From an uncultured Eubacteriales bacterium (GTDB lineage Bacteria > Bacillota > Clostridia > Oscillospirales > Oscillospiraceae), in NCBI GenBank assembly GCA_900546295.1, contig URCK01000053.1, forward strand, positions 1 to 12,213: a stretch of 12,213 nt of DNA, in the 5' to 3' direction. Of the stretch, positions 1 to 6,611 are shown one piece after another. The notes beneath the pieces are model-generated. The model was not told the DNA's origin, did not search any database, and saw only the letters and a program-made list of their open reading frames with translations. The stretch's first letter is position 1. Every line of letters begins with the position of its first letter. Made by a program: the position numbers and the translations under genes.

Positions 1-605
1 AGATGCAGATCCTCCAACCGGAGCATATCAAGACCTATCTCGACGCCGCGGATAAGAGGGGACTGCTGCCCATGTTTTATCTGGAACTGGTCAGCGGACT
101 ACGCAAGGGGGAGATCACGGCGCTTCTCTGGAGTGACCTCGACATCCAAAACAAAACCATCTCCGTCAGCAAGCAGTACGTCAAGAACCCCAATGGGGAG
201 TTGACACTCTCGCGCCCCAAAACGGAGACATCGGTCAGAAAGGTCAGTATTCCACAGGAGGCTGTTGACCTGCTGGTTGCCGAACACAAGAAGCATCCCG
301 ACAACCCGTATATGTTCCCGTCGCCCGTCACAGGGGAGATGTACTATCCCGATTCCATTGTGAACCAGCATAAGAAAATTCTGAAAGACGCAGGACTGCC
401 GCACATCAGATTTCATGATCTCCGACACACATTTGCCACGTTAGCCCTGCAAAACGGCGTGGACGTCAAAACCGTCAGCAGCATGCTGGGCCACTACGAT
501 GCGGGTTTTACTCTCCGCACCTACACCCACGCCACAAGGCAGAAGCAGGACGAAGCCGCCCAAACCATGGGCAGCTTCATGACGCAGGTGATGGAGCCAA
601 TCTAA
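1..605 (+). CDS. Tyrosine-type site-specific integrase, C-terminal catalytic part (5' cut by window edge)
   Basis: This is the catalytic domain of a phage/ICE-type tyrosine recombinase, which cuts and rejoins DNA at attachment sites to integrate or excise a mobile element. The readable 200 codons, numbered from the ATG at 3, contain the full active-site set: Arg34 in SGLRKGE, Lys73 in the beta-hairpin RPKTE, His138-x-x-Arg141 in HDLRHTF, His164 in LGHY and the nucleophile Tyr174 in RTYTHA. Family members are usually about 350-400 residues with an N-terminal SAM-like core-binding domain and often an arm-binding domain. Those must lie upstream of the window, so the ATG at 3 is internal and not the real start. 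The gene reads toward a tRNA-Thr 3' end 167 bp away, the usual position of an integrase next to its attachment site. Base composition is less GC-rich than the downstream chromosomal genes, which fits an acquired element. Whether the element is a prophage or a conjugative element cannot be told from here. Confidence 0.95.
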   Translation, partial: MQILQPEHIKTYLDAADKRGLLPMFYLELVSGLRKGEITALLWSDLDIQNKTISVSKQYVKNPNGELTLSRPKTETSVRKVSIPQEAVDLLVAEHKKHPDNPYMFPSPVTGEMYYPDSIVNQHKKILKDAGLPHIRFHDLRHTFATLALQNGVDVKTVSSMLGHYDAGFTLRTYTHATRQKQDEAAQTMGSFMTQVMEPI

Positions 606-644
606 AAGAGATGAGCGGACGGAATATCCGTCCGCTCATCTTTT
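606..644 (+). terminator. Rho-independent terminator of the integrase gene
   Basis: A perfect 14-bp stem (610-623 with 627-640) closes a 3-nt loop. It is followed by TTTT at 641-644 and preceded by an A-rich stretch, starting directly after the integrase stop codon. The A/T flanks suggest it could also work in the opposite direction and shield the element from transcripts coming out of the tRNA operon. Confidence 0.85.
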
Positions 645-666
645 GCCCTTTCCGCGCATTTCCGCG

Positions 667-714
667 TGTGGGTCACGGTGTGGGTCAGGCAGTTGACCCA
701 CATTTTGACCCACA
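667..714. repeat. Four phased copies of TGTGGGTCA arranged as a dyad (candidate integrase or regulator binding array)
   Basis: Two direct copies of TGTGGGTCA (667-675 and 679-687) are followed by two inverted copies, TGACCCACA (694-702 and 706-714). Start-to-start spacing is 12 bp within each pair, and the whole array is symmetric about 690/691, with a 6-bp centre and 3-bp spacers. It lies between the integrase terminator and the tRNA-Thr terminator. Such short repeats near an att site are typical of arm-type integrase or accessory-factor sites, but no binding has been shown. As RNA or cruciform DNA it could also fold into a long interrupted hairpin. Confidence 0.75.
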
Positions 715-734
715 CCATTTTCAGCGTTTTTGCA

Positions 735-770
735 ACAAAAAAGCACCGAAAACCGAAGTTTTCGATGCTT
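735..770 (-). terminator. Terminator of the tRNA Val-Asp-Thr operon
   Basis: Read on the minus strand, a 13-bp stem (770-758 pairing with 753-741, one G-U pair) closes a TTCG tetraloop and runs into a U-rich tract (740-735). It begins 2 nt after the encoded CCA end of tRNA-Thr, so it is the natural end of the tRNA transcript. It also lies inside the DNA where the integrated element meets the tRNA gene. Confidence 0.88.
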
Positions 771-771
771 T

Positions 772-847
<76 letters not shown>

Positions 848-850
848 AAA

Positions 851-927
851 TGGCGACCAGGAAGGGGTTCGAACCCTCGACCTCCGGCGTGACAGGCCGG
901 CGTTCTAACCAGCTGAACTACCTGGCC
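851..927 (-). tRNA. tRNA-Asp (anticodon GTC)
   Basis: This 77-nt cloverleaf is on the minus strand. The acceptor stem is GGCCAGG/CCTGGTC (one G-U pair), and the anticodon stem CCGGC/GCCGG encloses loop CTGTCAC, giving anticodon GTC. Discriminator G plus CCA is encoded. It lies 3 nt upstream of tRNA-Thr and 7 nt downstream of tRNA-Val on the shared transcript. Confidence 0.97.
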
Positions 928-934
928 GAATGAT

Positions 935-1010
935 TGGTGGGAACAACAGGGCTCGAACCTGTGACCCCCTGCTTGTAAGGCAGGTGCTCTCCCAGCTGAG
1001 CTATGCTCCC
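935..1010 (-). tRNA. tRNA-Val (anticodon TAC)
   Basis: This 76-nt cloverleaf is on the minus strand. The acceptor stem is GGGAGCA/TGTTCCC (one G-U pair), and the anticodon stem CCTGC/GCAGG encloses loop CTTACAA, giving anticodon TAC, the broad-reading valine tRNA. Discriminator A plus CCA is encoded. It is the first gene of the tRNA operon. Confidence 0.97.
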
Positions 1011-1043
1011 CACTCGAAATCGCTTCGGCGAACGACAAGGGTT

Positions 1044-1072
1044 ATTATACAGAAGAACTCCTTCTGTGTCAA
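1044..1072 (-). promoter_or_regulatory. Consensus sigma-A promoter of the tRNA operon, with a palindromic spacer
   Basis: On the minus strand a perfect -35 box TTGACA (1072-1067) and a perfect -10 box TATAAT (1049-1044) are 17 bp apart, 34 bp upstream of tRNA-Val. Full consensus at both boxes is expected for a stable-RNA promoter. The spacer itself is an inverted repeat, CAGAAG-5 nt-CTTCTG (1066-1050), which could be a protein-binding site or chance. Confidence 0.92.
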
Positions 1073-1118
1073 CCATATTTTTGAAATTTTTTCGTTTTTT
1101 TTGGAAAAGCAGATTTCC

Positions 1119-2021
1119 TTACTTGCCGCTCTTCTTCAGATCGGCGATCATGGCTTGCAGTTCTTCGGCTGTAAAGGTCTGGACCTTGTCGCAGAACTGG
1201 CAAGAGAGCTCCGCGCCGCCCTGTTCCTCCACGATCTGCTCCAGCTCCTTCGAGCCGAGCGAGAGCAGCGCGCGCTCCGTGCGCTCGCGCGAGCAGTAGC
1301 AGCGGTATTCGATCGGATCGACGGAGAGGATCTCCATGTCAAAGTCGGAAAGCACCGTTTTGAGCATAGCGGCGGGGTCGGGATTCTCCTTGAGGATGTT
1401 CGTCACGCTCGGGGCTGCGTAGATGCCGCCCTCGACCTTGGTGATCACATCCTCGCTCGCGCCGGGAAGGAGCTGGATGAGATAGCCGCCCGCGGTGAGC
1501 ACGCTGCGGTCGCGGTCGATGAGCACGCCGAGGCCGCAGGCCGACGGGATCTGCTCGGACTCGACATAGTAGGCCGCCACATCCTCGGCGATCTCACCGC
1601 CGAGCAGGTCGATCGTGCCGACATAGGGCTCGCGCATGTTGAGATCCTTAATGACCGTGAGCGTGCCGTTGTGGCCGACGGCGGTGCCGACGTCCAGCTT
1701 GCCGTCCTCGCGCAGGGCGAGGTCAACGGCAGGATTCTGCACATAGCCGCGCACATTGCCCTCAGAGTCCGACACGGCCAGGATGCTGCCGAGCGGGCCG
1801 TCGCCCTTGATCTGCATCGTGACGCTTGCACCGTTATCCTTGAGGGCGTTGCCCATCATCGAGCAGGCGGCGAGCGCGCGGCCGAGCGCGGCGGTCGCGA
1901 CGGGGGAGGTGTGGTGGATCTGGCGGGCGCGCTCGGTCAAACCGCGCGTGTAGACCGCGACGGCATTGACCATGCCATCTTTCGAAATGGCGCGGACCAG
2001 ACGATCCTGATTGGCTTCCAT
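1119..2021 (-). CDS. hslO: Hsp33 redox-regulated molecular chaperone
   Basis: This is Hsp33, a cytoplasmic holdase activated by oxidation that keeps unfolded proteins soluble during oxidative or bleach stress. It is 300 residues, close to the family's usual 290-300. The N-terminal chaperone core spans about 1-230, with family patterns such as the conserved HHTSPVATAALGRAL stretch and GPLG. The C-terminal redox switch has all four zinc-binding cysteines: C241-x-C243 in YRCYCS and C274-x-x-C277 in LSCQFCDK. In the reduced state they hold Zn2+, and on oxidation they form two disulfides. The ATG at 2021 has a TGAGGA ribosome binding site 7 nt away that overlaps the stop codon of the upstream methyltransferase, which suggests translational coupling. 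It is the last gene of the minus-strand string. No clear terminator follows before the tRNA promoter, so some readthrough into the tRNA operon is possible. Confidence 0.97.
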   Translation of the reverse strand: MEANQDRLVRAISKDGMVNAVAVYTRGLTERARQIHHTSPVATAALGRALAACSMMGNALKDNGASVTMQIKGDGPLGSILAVSDSEGNVRGYVQNPAVDLALREDGKLDVGTAVGHNGTLTVIKDLNMREPYVGTIDLLGGEIAEDVAAYYVESEQIPSACGLGVLIDRDRSVLTAGGYLIQLLPGASEDVITKVEGGIYAAPSVTNILKENPDPAAMLKTVLSDFDMEILSVDPIEYRCYCSRERTERALLSLGSKELEQIVEEQGGAELSCQFCDKVQTFTAEELQAMIADLKKSGK

Positions 2022-2031
2022 ATAGGGTTCC

Positions 2032-2775
2032 TCACTTTCTGATACAACTGAAATAAATGCGGCCGTCGCGCTCGTTCGCGCTTCTCAGCTTGAGCTCGCC
2101 GTGCGTGCGGATGGCCGTGAAACCGGTTTCCTCGAGCCATGTGCGCAGTTCCTCGACGGAATAGGCGCGCTGGTGGTGCTCTTCAAAGTCGCGCTCCCAC
2201 GCGCCGTCTGGCCGGAGACGGAAGAGATCGACCTCATAGTCGAGCATTCTGGCATGTTTGCGGTAGCGCGTGCGCCAGAGGCAGAAGACGTCCTCGCGCT
2301 CGTCGAGCAGCACCTCGCCGTCGAGTGCTTCCATCTTGGAAACGGCGTGCACGTCGAATACGAGCGCGCCGCCGGGGGCGATGGTGTCGTAGAGGCGGGC
2401 AAAGGTGCGCTGCACATCGCGCGCTCGCGTCAGGTAGTTGATGCTGTCAAGGCAGCAGATGGCGGCGTCGACCGGTTCAAGCAGCCTCAGCTGCGGCATC
2501 GACTGGCACAAAAGCAGCGGCGGCGGATCGAACGCAGCGAGCTTCTGCTGCGCCTGAGAGAGCATTTCGGGCGAATAGTCGACGCCCGTGACCGCATAGC
2601 CGCGGCGGGCGAGGAGCGCGCTCATCGTGCCCGTGCCGCAGGCAAGGTCGAGCAGCGACTTGACGGGGCGCTTTGCGCGCAGAAAAAGCCTTTCGACAAA
2701 ATCGGCGCGCTTTTCGTATGCAACGTCCTCCGTCAGTTCGTCGTAGGATGCGGCCAGCGCTTCATAACTGTCCAT
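2032..2775 (-). CDS. Class I SAM-dependent methyltransferase (substrate unknown)
   Basis: This cytoplasmic protein of 247 residues has the Rossmann-type methyltransferase fold. Motif I, DLACGTG (about 43-49), binds S-adenosylmethionine. The acidic residue that holds the ribose is Asp66 in VTGVDYS, and a motif-IV-like LDSINYL lies at about 109-115. A C-terminal segment with an AYSVEELRTWLEETGF pattern is common in this broad family. Nothing in the sequence fixes the substrate; small molecule, tRNA or protein are all possible. A GTG at 2784 would add three residues, but it sits directly on the purine-rich tract. The ATG at 2775 has AAGGTG 6 nt upstream, so I chose that start. The gene lies 48 nt after aroQ and 10 nt before hslO. 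The hslO ribosome binding site overlaps its stop codon, so the two are probably co-translated. Confidence 0.9.
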   Translation of the reverse strand: MDSYEALAASYDELTEDVAYEKRADFVERLFLRAKRPVKSLLDLACGTGTMSALLARRGYAVTGVDYSPEMLSQAQQKLAAFDPPPLLLCQSMPQLRLLEPVDAAICCLDSINYLTRARDVQRTFARLYDTIAPGGALVFDVHAVSKMEALDGEVLLDEREDVFCLWRTRYRKHARMLDYEVDLFRLRPDGAWERDFEEHHQRAYSVEELRTWLEETGFTAIRTHGELKLRSANERDGRIYFSCIRK

Positions 2776-2823
2776 CGCCGTCACCTTCCTTTCCTGATGG
2801 CTCTTGTCTTCATGCGGGAAGCG

Positions 2824-3264
2824 TTACTTGTCCGCAGGCTCGAGCTTTGCCAGCATATCGATGGCCATGGTGTAGCTCTCGAAGCCGTGGCCGCGGATCT
2901 GCGCGATGCAGGCGGGCGCGGTGACAGACAGATGGCGGAACTCCTCGCGCTTCTGAATGTCGGACATGTGCACTTCGACGGCGGGGATGTGCACGGCCTT
3001 GAGCGCATCGTGGATGGCGTAGCTGTAGTGCGTGTAAGCGCCGGGGTTGATGACGATGCCGTCAAAAGTCGTGTCGGCGTCCTGAATGGCGTCGATGATC
3101 GCGCCCTCGTGGTTGGACTGGAAGCACTCCACGGCAAGGCCGCGGCTCTGGGCGTGCTCATAGATGCGCGCGCAGAGGGCGGCGTAGTCCTCTTTCCCGT
3201 AAATGTCCGGCTCGCGGCGGCCGAGCATGTTCATGTTTGCACCGTTGATGACTAAGATCTTCAT
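2824..3264 (-). CDS. aroQ: Type II 3-dehydroquinate dehydratase
   Basis: AroQ converts 3-dehydroquinate to 3-dehydroshikimate in the shikimate pathway to aromatic amino acids and chorismate. The protein has 146 residues, the normal size for the dodecameric type II enzyme. Visible family signatures are NGANMNMLGRREPDIYG near the N-terminus, carrying the lid Arg17 and catalytic Tyr22; NPGAYTHYS (73-81), which binds the substrate; EVHMSDIQKREEFRH (97-111), with catalytic His99; and the C-terminal GHGFESY. The ATG at 3264 has an AGGAGG site 9 nt upstream. It follows the carbonic-anhydrase-like gene by 23 nt. No other shikimate gene is in the window, so this aro gene is separated from any main aro cluster. 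The fully conserved active site argues for a working enzyme. Confidence 0.97.
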   Translation of the reverse strand: MKILVINGANMNMLGRREPDIYGKEDYAALCARIYEHAQSRGLAVECFQSNHEGAIIDAIQDADTTFDGIVINPGAYTHYSYAIHDALKAVHIPAVEVHMSDIQKREEFRHLSVTAPACIAQIRGHGFESYTMAIDMLAKLEPADK

Positions 3265-3287
3265 GTGGGTATTCCTCCTGTGATGGG

Positions 3288-3791
3288 TTACGCCTGCTTT
3301 GCGGCGTGGGCGCGGTATTCCTCGCTCTTTTCAAGGTAGAGCTTTGCATTGGCAAGGATGCTCTCGCGCTCCCTCTCCGTCAGCTCGCGCACGACCTTGG
3401 CGGGGGAGCCGAGGATCATCGAGCCGTCGGGAGCGTTCATCTTGCCGGTGACGAGCGCGCCCGCGCCGATGATGCAATCGCTGCCGATCACAGCGCCGTC
3501 GAGGATCGTTGCGCCCATGCCGACGATGACGCGATCTCCGATCGTCGCGCCGTGGACGATGGCGCTGTGGCCGACGGACACATCATCACCGATCGTGACC
3601 TTGTTGTGGATGAGGGCGAGATCCTGGATGTTGCAGCGCTTGCCGATGCGCACGCTCTGCAATTCGCCGCGGCAGACGCTGTTGTACCAGAACGCCGTGC
3701 CTTCGCCCGCGACAACGTCGCCGAGCACCTGCGCGCCCTCCATGATAAGCACCTTGTCGTTGCTTTCAATGCGGTCAAAATTCATAGCCAT
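3288..3791 (-). CDS. Gamma-carbonic-anhydrase-like left-handed beta-helix protein (YrdA/PaaY family)
   Basis: This 167-residue protein is built of hexapeptide repeats, as in the trimeric left-handed beta-helix of gamma-class carbonic anhydrases. The three metal-ligand histidines are present: His62 in DLALIH, then His75 and His80 in the HxxxxH of VGHSAIVHG. The family's structural pairs Arg41 (CRGE) and Gln56-Asp57 (NIQD) are also present. It lacks the acidic loop of the archaeal Cam enzyme that carries the proton-shuttle glutamate, as do other YrdA-type proteins. Reversible CO2 hydration is therefore plausible but unproven, and many relatives have no measured activity. The C-terminal region (about 135-167) is a helix rich in Glu, Arg and Lys, typical of the family. 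The ATG at 3791 has AAGGAG 8 nt upstream. A second in-frame ATG two codons on is too far from that site. It lies 53 nt after the aminopeptidase gene, a gap that includes a GC-rich hairpin around 3811-3831. Confidence 0.92.
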   Translation of the reverse strand: MAMNFDRIESNDKVLIMEGAQVLGDVVAGEGTAFWYNSVCRGELQSVRIGKRCNIQDLALIHNKVTIGDDVSVGHSAIVHGATIGDRVIVGMGATILDGAVIGSDCIIGAGALVTGKMNAPDGSMILGSPAKVVRELTERERESILANAKLYLEKSEEYRAHAAKQA

Positions 3792-3844
3792 GGTATGTTC
3801 TCCTTATCAAGCGGGCGCGGCTCGCGCAGCCCGAAATATCTTTT

Positions 3845-5071
3845 TTACAGGGCGAAGTTGCCGTTTACGAACACCGGCACCTCACGCCCGTCCTTCGTTG
3901 TGCCGATGATGGAAAGATCGCTCGTTCCGATCATGAAGTCAACGTGCGTGTTGGAATCGTTCAAACCTGCGGCCTTGCGCTCTTCCGTGCTCATGGCTTC
4001 GCCGCCCTCCACGCACTCGGGATACGCCTCGCCGAAGGCGAGATGGCAGGCGGCGTTTTCGTCAAAGAGCGTGTTGTAGAAGAGGATCTTCTGGTTGGAG
4101 ATGGGGCTGTCATAGGGCACGAGCGCGACCTCGCCGAAATACGACGCGCCCTCGTCCTCGGCGATGGCGGCGCGCAGGATGTCCTCGCCCTTCTCGGCGT
4201 GCACGTCGACGATCCTGCCGTCTTTGATGACAAAGTGGAAATTTTCGATGATGTTGCCGTTGTGCACGAGCGGCATGGCGGAATACACCACGCCGTCGAT
4301 GCCCTCTCTGAGCGGGGCGGTGAAGACCTCCTCGGTCGGCATGTTGGCGACGAAGGGATAGCCCGCGCGGCAGAGATTGCTGCCGCCGGACCAGACGTGC
4401 TTTTCGGGCAGGCGGATGTTGAGGCGCGTGCCGAGGGAGTTTTCGTAGTAGAGAGACTCAAAGTGCAGCGCGTTGAGCTTATCGACGCGGTTTCTCAGCA
4501 GCGCCGTGTGCTCGCGCCAGCGCGCGACCGCGTCGCCCTTGCCGCTGATGCGGACGGAGGTGAAGATCGCGTCCCAGAGTTTGTCCATCGCTTCCTGCTC
4601 GGGAAGATCGGGGAAGACCTTCTTCGCCCAGCTCGGGATGGGAACGGAGGCAACGCACCAGGGGCATCCGTTAGACATCACAGCGTTTACATAGGGCTGG
4701 ATGGCCGTCTCGCTGCGGCTTGCGCGCGTCAGACGGTCTGGGTCTACACCGAGCAGCGCCTCGGGATCACAGGCGGAGATATTGAGAAATGCTGCGCCCT
4801 CGTCAGCATAGCCGTTGAGCATTTCTGCCTGCCAGGCGGGGAAAACGTCGAACACGGAGTCGTCCGCGCGCAGGAAGCGCTCGCGGTTCATGTAGTCGTC
4901 CGTCCAGCGCATCACGACCTCGCGGCAGCCGACGTCGTAGGCGGCGGAGGCGCACAGGCGCGCAAAAAACGCGCACTCGACGGGGCAGCGGATTACGACG
5001 GTCTGGCCCTTTTGAATGTTCAGGCCTACTTCAATAAGAAGCTTTGCGTATTCTCTGAGCTTATTTTCCAT
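3845..5071 (-). CDS. Aminopeptidase, M29 family (AmpS/AmpT/PepS-type)
   Basis: This is a cytosolic metalloaminopeptidase of the M29 family, which removes N-terminal residues from peptides using a two-metal centre. From the chosen start it is 408 residues, matching the family's typical 400-415. Conserved metal-site and catalytic positions are recognisable in order: Glu247/248 in MPTEEVFTAP, Glu314 in FGEVALVP, His343 and Tyr350 in HLAFGEAYP, and His376 with Asp378 in NTHVDFMIGT. The frame stays open 26 codons further upstream. The ATG at 5071 has AGGAGGA 6 nt before it and begins MENKLREYA, as family members do, so the longer version is rejected. It is the first gene of the minus-strand string ending in hslO. 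Its leader carries a candidate promoter and, before the ribosome binding site, a strong terminator-like hairpin. Substrate preference cannot be read from the sequence. Confidence 0.95.
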   Translation of the reverse strand: MENKLREYAKLLIEVGLNIQKGQTVVIRCPVECAFFARLCASAAYDVGCREVVMRWTDDYMNRERFLRADDSVFDVFPAWQAEMLNGYADEGAAFLNISACDPEALLGVDPDRLTRASRSETAIQPYVNAVMSNGCPWCVASVPIPSWAKKVFPDLPEQEAMDKLWDAIFTSVRISGKGDAVARWREHTALLRNRVDKLNALHFESLYYENSLGTRLNIRLPEKHVWSGGSNLCRAGYPFVANMPTEEVFTAPLREGIDGVVYSAMPLVHNGNIIENFHFVIKDGRIVDVHAEKGEDILRAAIAEDEGASYFGEVALVPYDSPISNQKILFYNTLFDENAACHLAFGEAYPECVEGGEAMSTEERKAAGLNDSNTHVDFMIGTSDLSIIGTTKDGREVPVFVNGNFAL

Positions 5072-5085
5072 GGAATGTCCTCCTG

Positions 5086-5125
5086 AAAAAAGAAGGGGCG
5101 GCTGCGCATGGCACAGCCGCCCCTT
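5086..5125 (-). terminator. Terminator-like hairpin in the aminopeptidase leader (mgtE terminator or attenuator)
   Basis: On the minus strand a perfect 12-bp GC-rich stem (5125-5114 with 5104-5093) closes a 9-nt loop and runs into TTCTTTTTT (5094-5086). The U-tract ends 1 nt before the aminopeptidase's AGGAGGA site. It is the only good terminator between mgtE and the aminopeptidase. It also lies downstream of the candidate aminopeptidase promoter, so it may act as an attenuator for that operon. Confidence 0.82.
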
Positions 5126-5154
5126 TGAATATCGTACGATGCCATACATAAAGC

Positions 5155-5183
5155 ATCATAACACACAAGTGGCGCGATGGGAA
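5155..5183 (-). promoter_or_regulatory. Candidate promoter of the aminopeptidase-to-hslO gene string
   Basis: On the minus strand an extended -10, TG-T-TATGAT (TATGAT at 5160-5155), lies 17 bp from a weak -35 TTCCCA (5183-5178). Transcription would start near 5148 and give a leader of about 77 nt that includes the hairpin at 5086-5125. It sits in the gap after the mgtE stop codon. The boxes are partial matches, so this remains a prediction. Confidence 0.5.
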
Positions 5184-5201
5184 CGCCTTTTTCCGATTTT
5201 T

Positions 5202-6584
5202 TCAGATTCCCAGCAGCAGGGAGGCAAAGTTGAAGTAGATCATCAGCGAGATCGCGTCCACGACCGTCGTGATGAAGGGCGAGGCCATGACCGCGGGGTC
5301 GAAGCCGATCTTCTTGGCAAGCAGCGGCAGCGTGCAGCCGACGACCTTGGCAGCGAACACCGTGACCACGAGCGTCAGGCAGATGACGAGCGCGACGGAA
5401 ACGGTGATGGGATTGCCGAAGAGCATCTTGTCGACGAGCATCAGCTTTGCAAAGTTTGCCGCCGCGAGCGTCGCGCCGCAGACGACCGCCACGCGAATCT
5501 CCTTCCAGATGACGCGGAAAAGGTCGGAAAACTCGATCTCGTCGAGCGAGATACCGCGGATGACCGTGACGCTTGCCTGCGAGCCGCAGTTGCCGCCCGT
5601 GTCCATCAGCATGGGAATGTAAGCCGTCAGGATGGCGAACGCGCTGAGCGCATCTTCAAAGCGCGCGATGATCTGCCCGGTGAAGGTCGCCGAGACCATC
5701 AGGAGCAGCAGCCAGGGGATGCGGGACTTGAAGGTTTCAAAGACGCTCGTTTTGAGGTAGGGCTTGTCCGAGGGCAGCATGGCCGCCATCTTCTCGATAT
5801 CCTCGGTCGTCTCCTCCTCCATGACGTCGATGGCGTCGTCAACGGTGATGATGCCGACGAGACGGTCTTCCTTGTCCACGACCGGAAGGGCGATGAAGTT
5901 GTACTTCGAGAAGGTCTGTGCGACGTCCTCCTTGTCCTCGAGCGTGGAAACGGAGATAACGTGCGTTTCCATGATGTCCTCGATGACGTCGTCCTCGTCG
6001 GCAAGAAGAATGGTGCGCAGCGACACGATGCCCAGCAGCTTTCGCGCGGGGTCGACAACGTAGCAGACGTTGATCGTCTCTTTGTCCGTACCGGTGCGGC
6101 GGATGCGCTTCAAGGCGTCCTCAACGGTCATGTCGCGCTTTAGGTCGACAAACTCCGTCGTCATCAGCGCGCCCGCACTGTCGTCGGGGTATTTGAGGAT
6201 CTCATTGATGCTCTTGCGCGTGTCGGGGTCTGCGTGCTTTAAGATGCGCTTGACGACGTTTGCGGGCATTTCCTCCACGATATCGACCGCATCGTCGAGG
6301 TAGAGCTCATCGAGAACTTCCTTCAGCTCCGTATTCGAAAAACCGCGGATGAGCATTTCCTGCGCGTCGGGGTCCAACTCGACGAACACCTCCGCCGCCG
6401 GCTCCTTGGGAAGAAGACGGAACAAAAGGGGAATGCTGTCCTCACTCAGATCTTCGAAAAGCGATGCGATATCCGCCGGGGCAAGGTCAGAGAGCAGCTC
6501 GCGCAGGGCGGTATACTGTTTTCGCTCCAGAAGCTCCCTGATTCCGTCCAGCAGTTCATCGCGCATTTCTTCAAATCCGACCAT
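5202..6584 (-). CDS. mgtE: Magnesium transporter MgtE
   Basis: MgtE is a homodimeric, Mg2+-gated channel in the cytoplasmic membrane that imports Mg2+. From the chosen start it has 460 residues, as expected. An acidic, helical MgtE_N domain (about 1-125) is followed by a linker into the SAG motif (YPDDSAGALM, about 132-141). Two CBS domains follow (about 145-260), then a connecting plug helix and five membrane segments. The membrane part carries the hallmark PMLMDTGGNCGSQ (324-336) and the pore-lining Asp443 in ITTVVDA within the last conserved block. Acidic residues at the CBS and N-domain faces form the cytoplasmic Mg2+ sensor in known MgtE. The ATG at 6584 is preceded by AAAGGAGG at 8 nt spacing. 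An upstream in-frame ATG at 6626 lies inside the leader terminator region and lacks such a site. Expression is very likely set by the M-box leader upstream. Confidence 0.97.
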   Translation of the reverse strand: MVGFEEMRDELLDGIRELLERKQYTALRELLSDLAPADIASLFEDLSEDSIPLLFRLLPKEPAAEVFVELDPDAQEMLIRGFSNTELKEVLDELYLDDAVDIVEEMPANVVKRILKHADPDTRKSINEILKYPDDSAGALMTTEFVDLKRDMTVEDALKRIRRTGTDKETINVCYVVDPARKLLGIVSLRTILLADEDDVIEDIMETHVISVSTLEDKEDVAQTFSKYNFIALPVVDKEDRLVGIITVDDAIDVMEEETTEDIEKMAAMLPSDKPYLKTSVFETFKSRIPWLLLLMVSATFTGQIIARFEDALSAFAILTAYIPMLMDTGGNCGSQASVTVIRGISLDEIEFSDLFRVIWKEIRVAVVCGATLAAANFAKLMLVDKMLFGNPITVSVALVICLTLVVTVFAAKVVGCTLPLLAKKIGFDPAVMASPFITTVVDAISLMIYFNFASLLLGI

Positions 6585-6611
6585 ACCGTCTTCCTCCTTT
6601 CTGAAAGGTAC

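Noticed and set aside
667..714. Repeat array considered as a CRISPR
   Set aside because: Repeats are only 9 bp, half are inverted and spacers are 3-6 bp, which does not fit a CRISPR array.
930..2042. Plus-strand open frame of 370 codons opposite hslO
   Set aside because: It runs through tRNA-Val and the tRNA promoter and then antisense to hslO. The translation shows only the shadow of GC-biased codons and no family motif.
3811..3831. GC-rich hairpin between the aminopeptidase and carbonic-anhydrase-like genes, considered as a terminator
   Set aside because: No U-tract follows it on the minus strand. It may be an mRNA-processing or stability element but does not support a transcript end.
2101..5086. 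Other long plus-strand frames opposite the methyltransferase, aroQ, carbonic-anhydrase-like and aminopeptidase genes
   Set aside because: All are antisense shadows of well-supported genes, without ribosome sites or domains.
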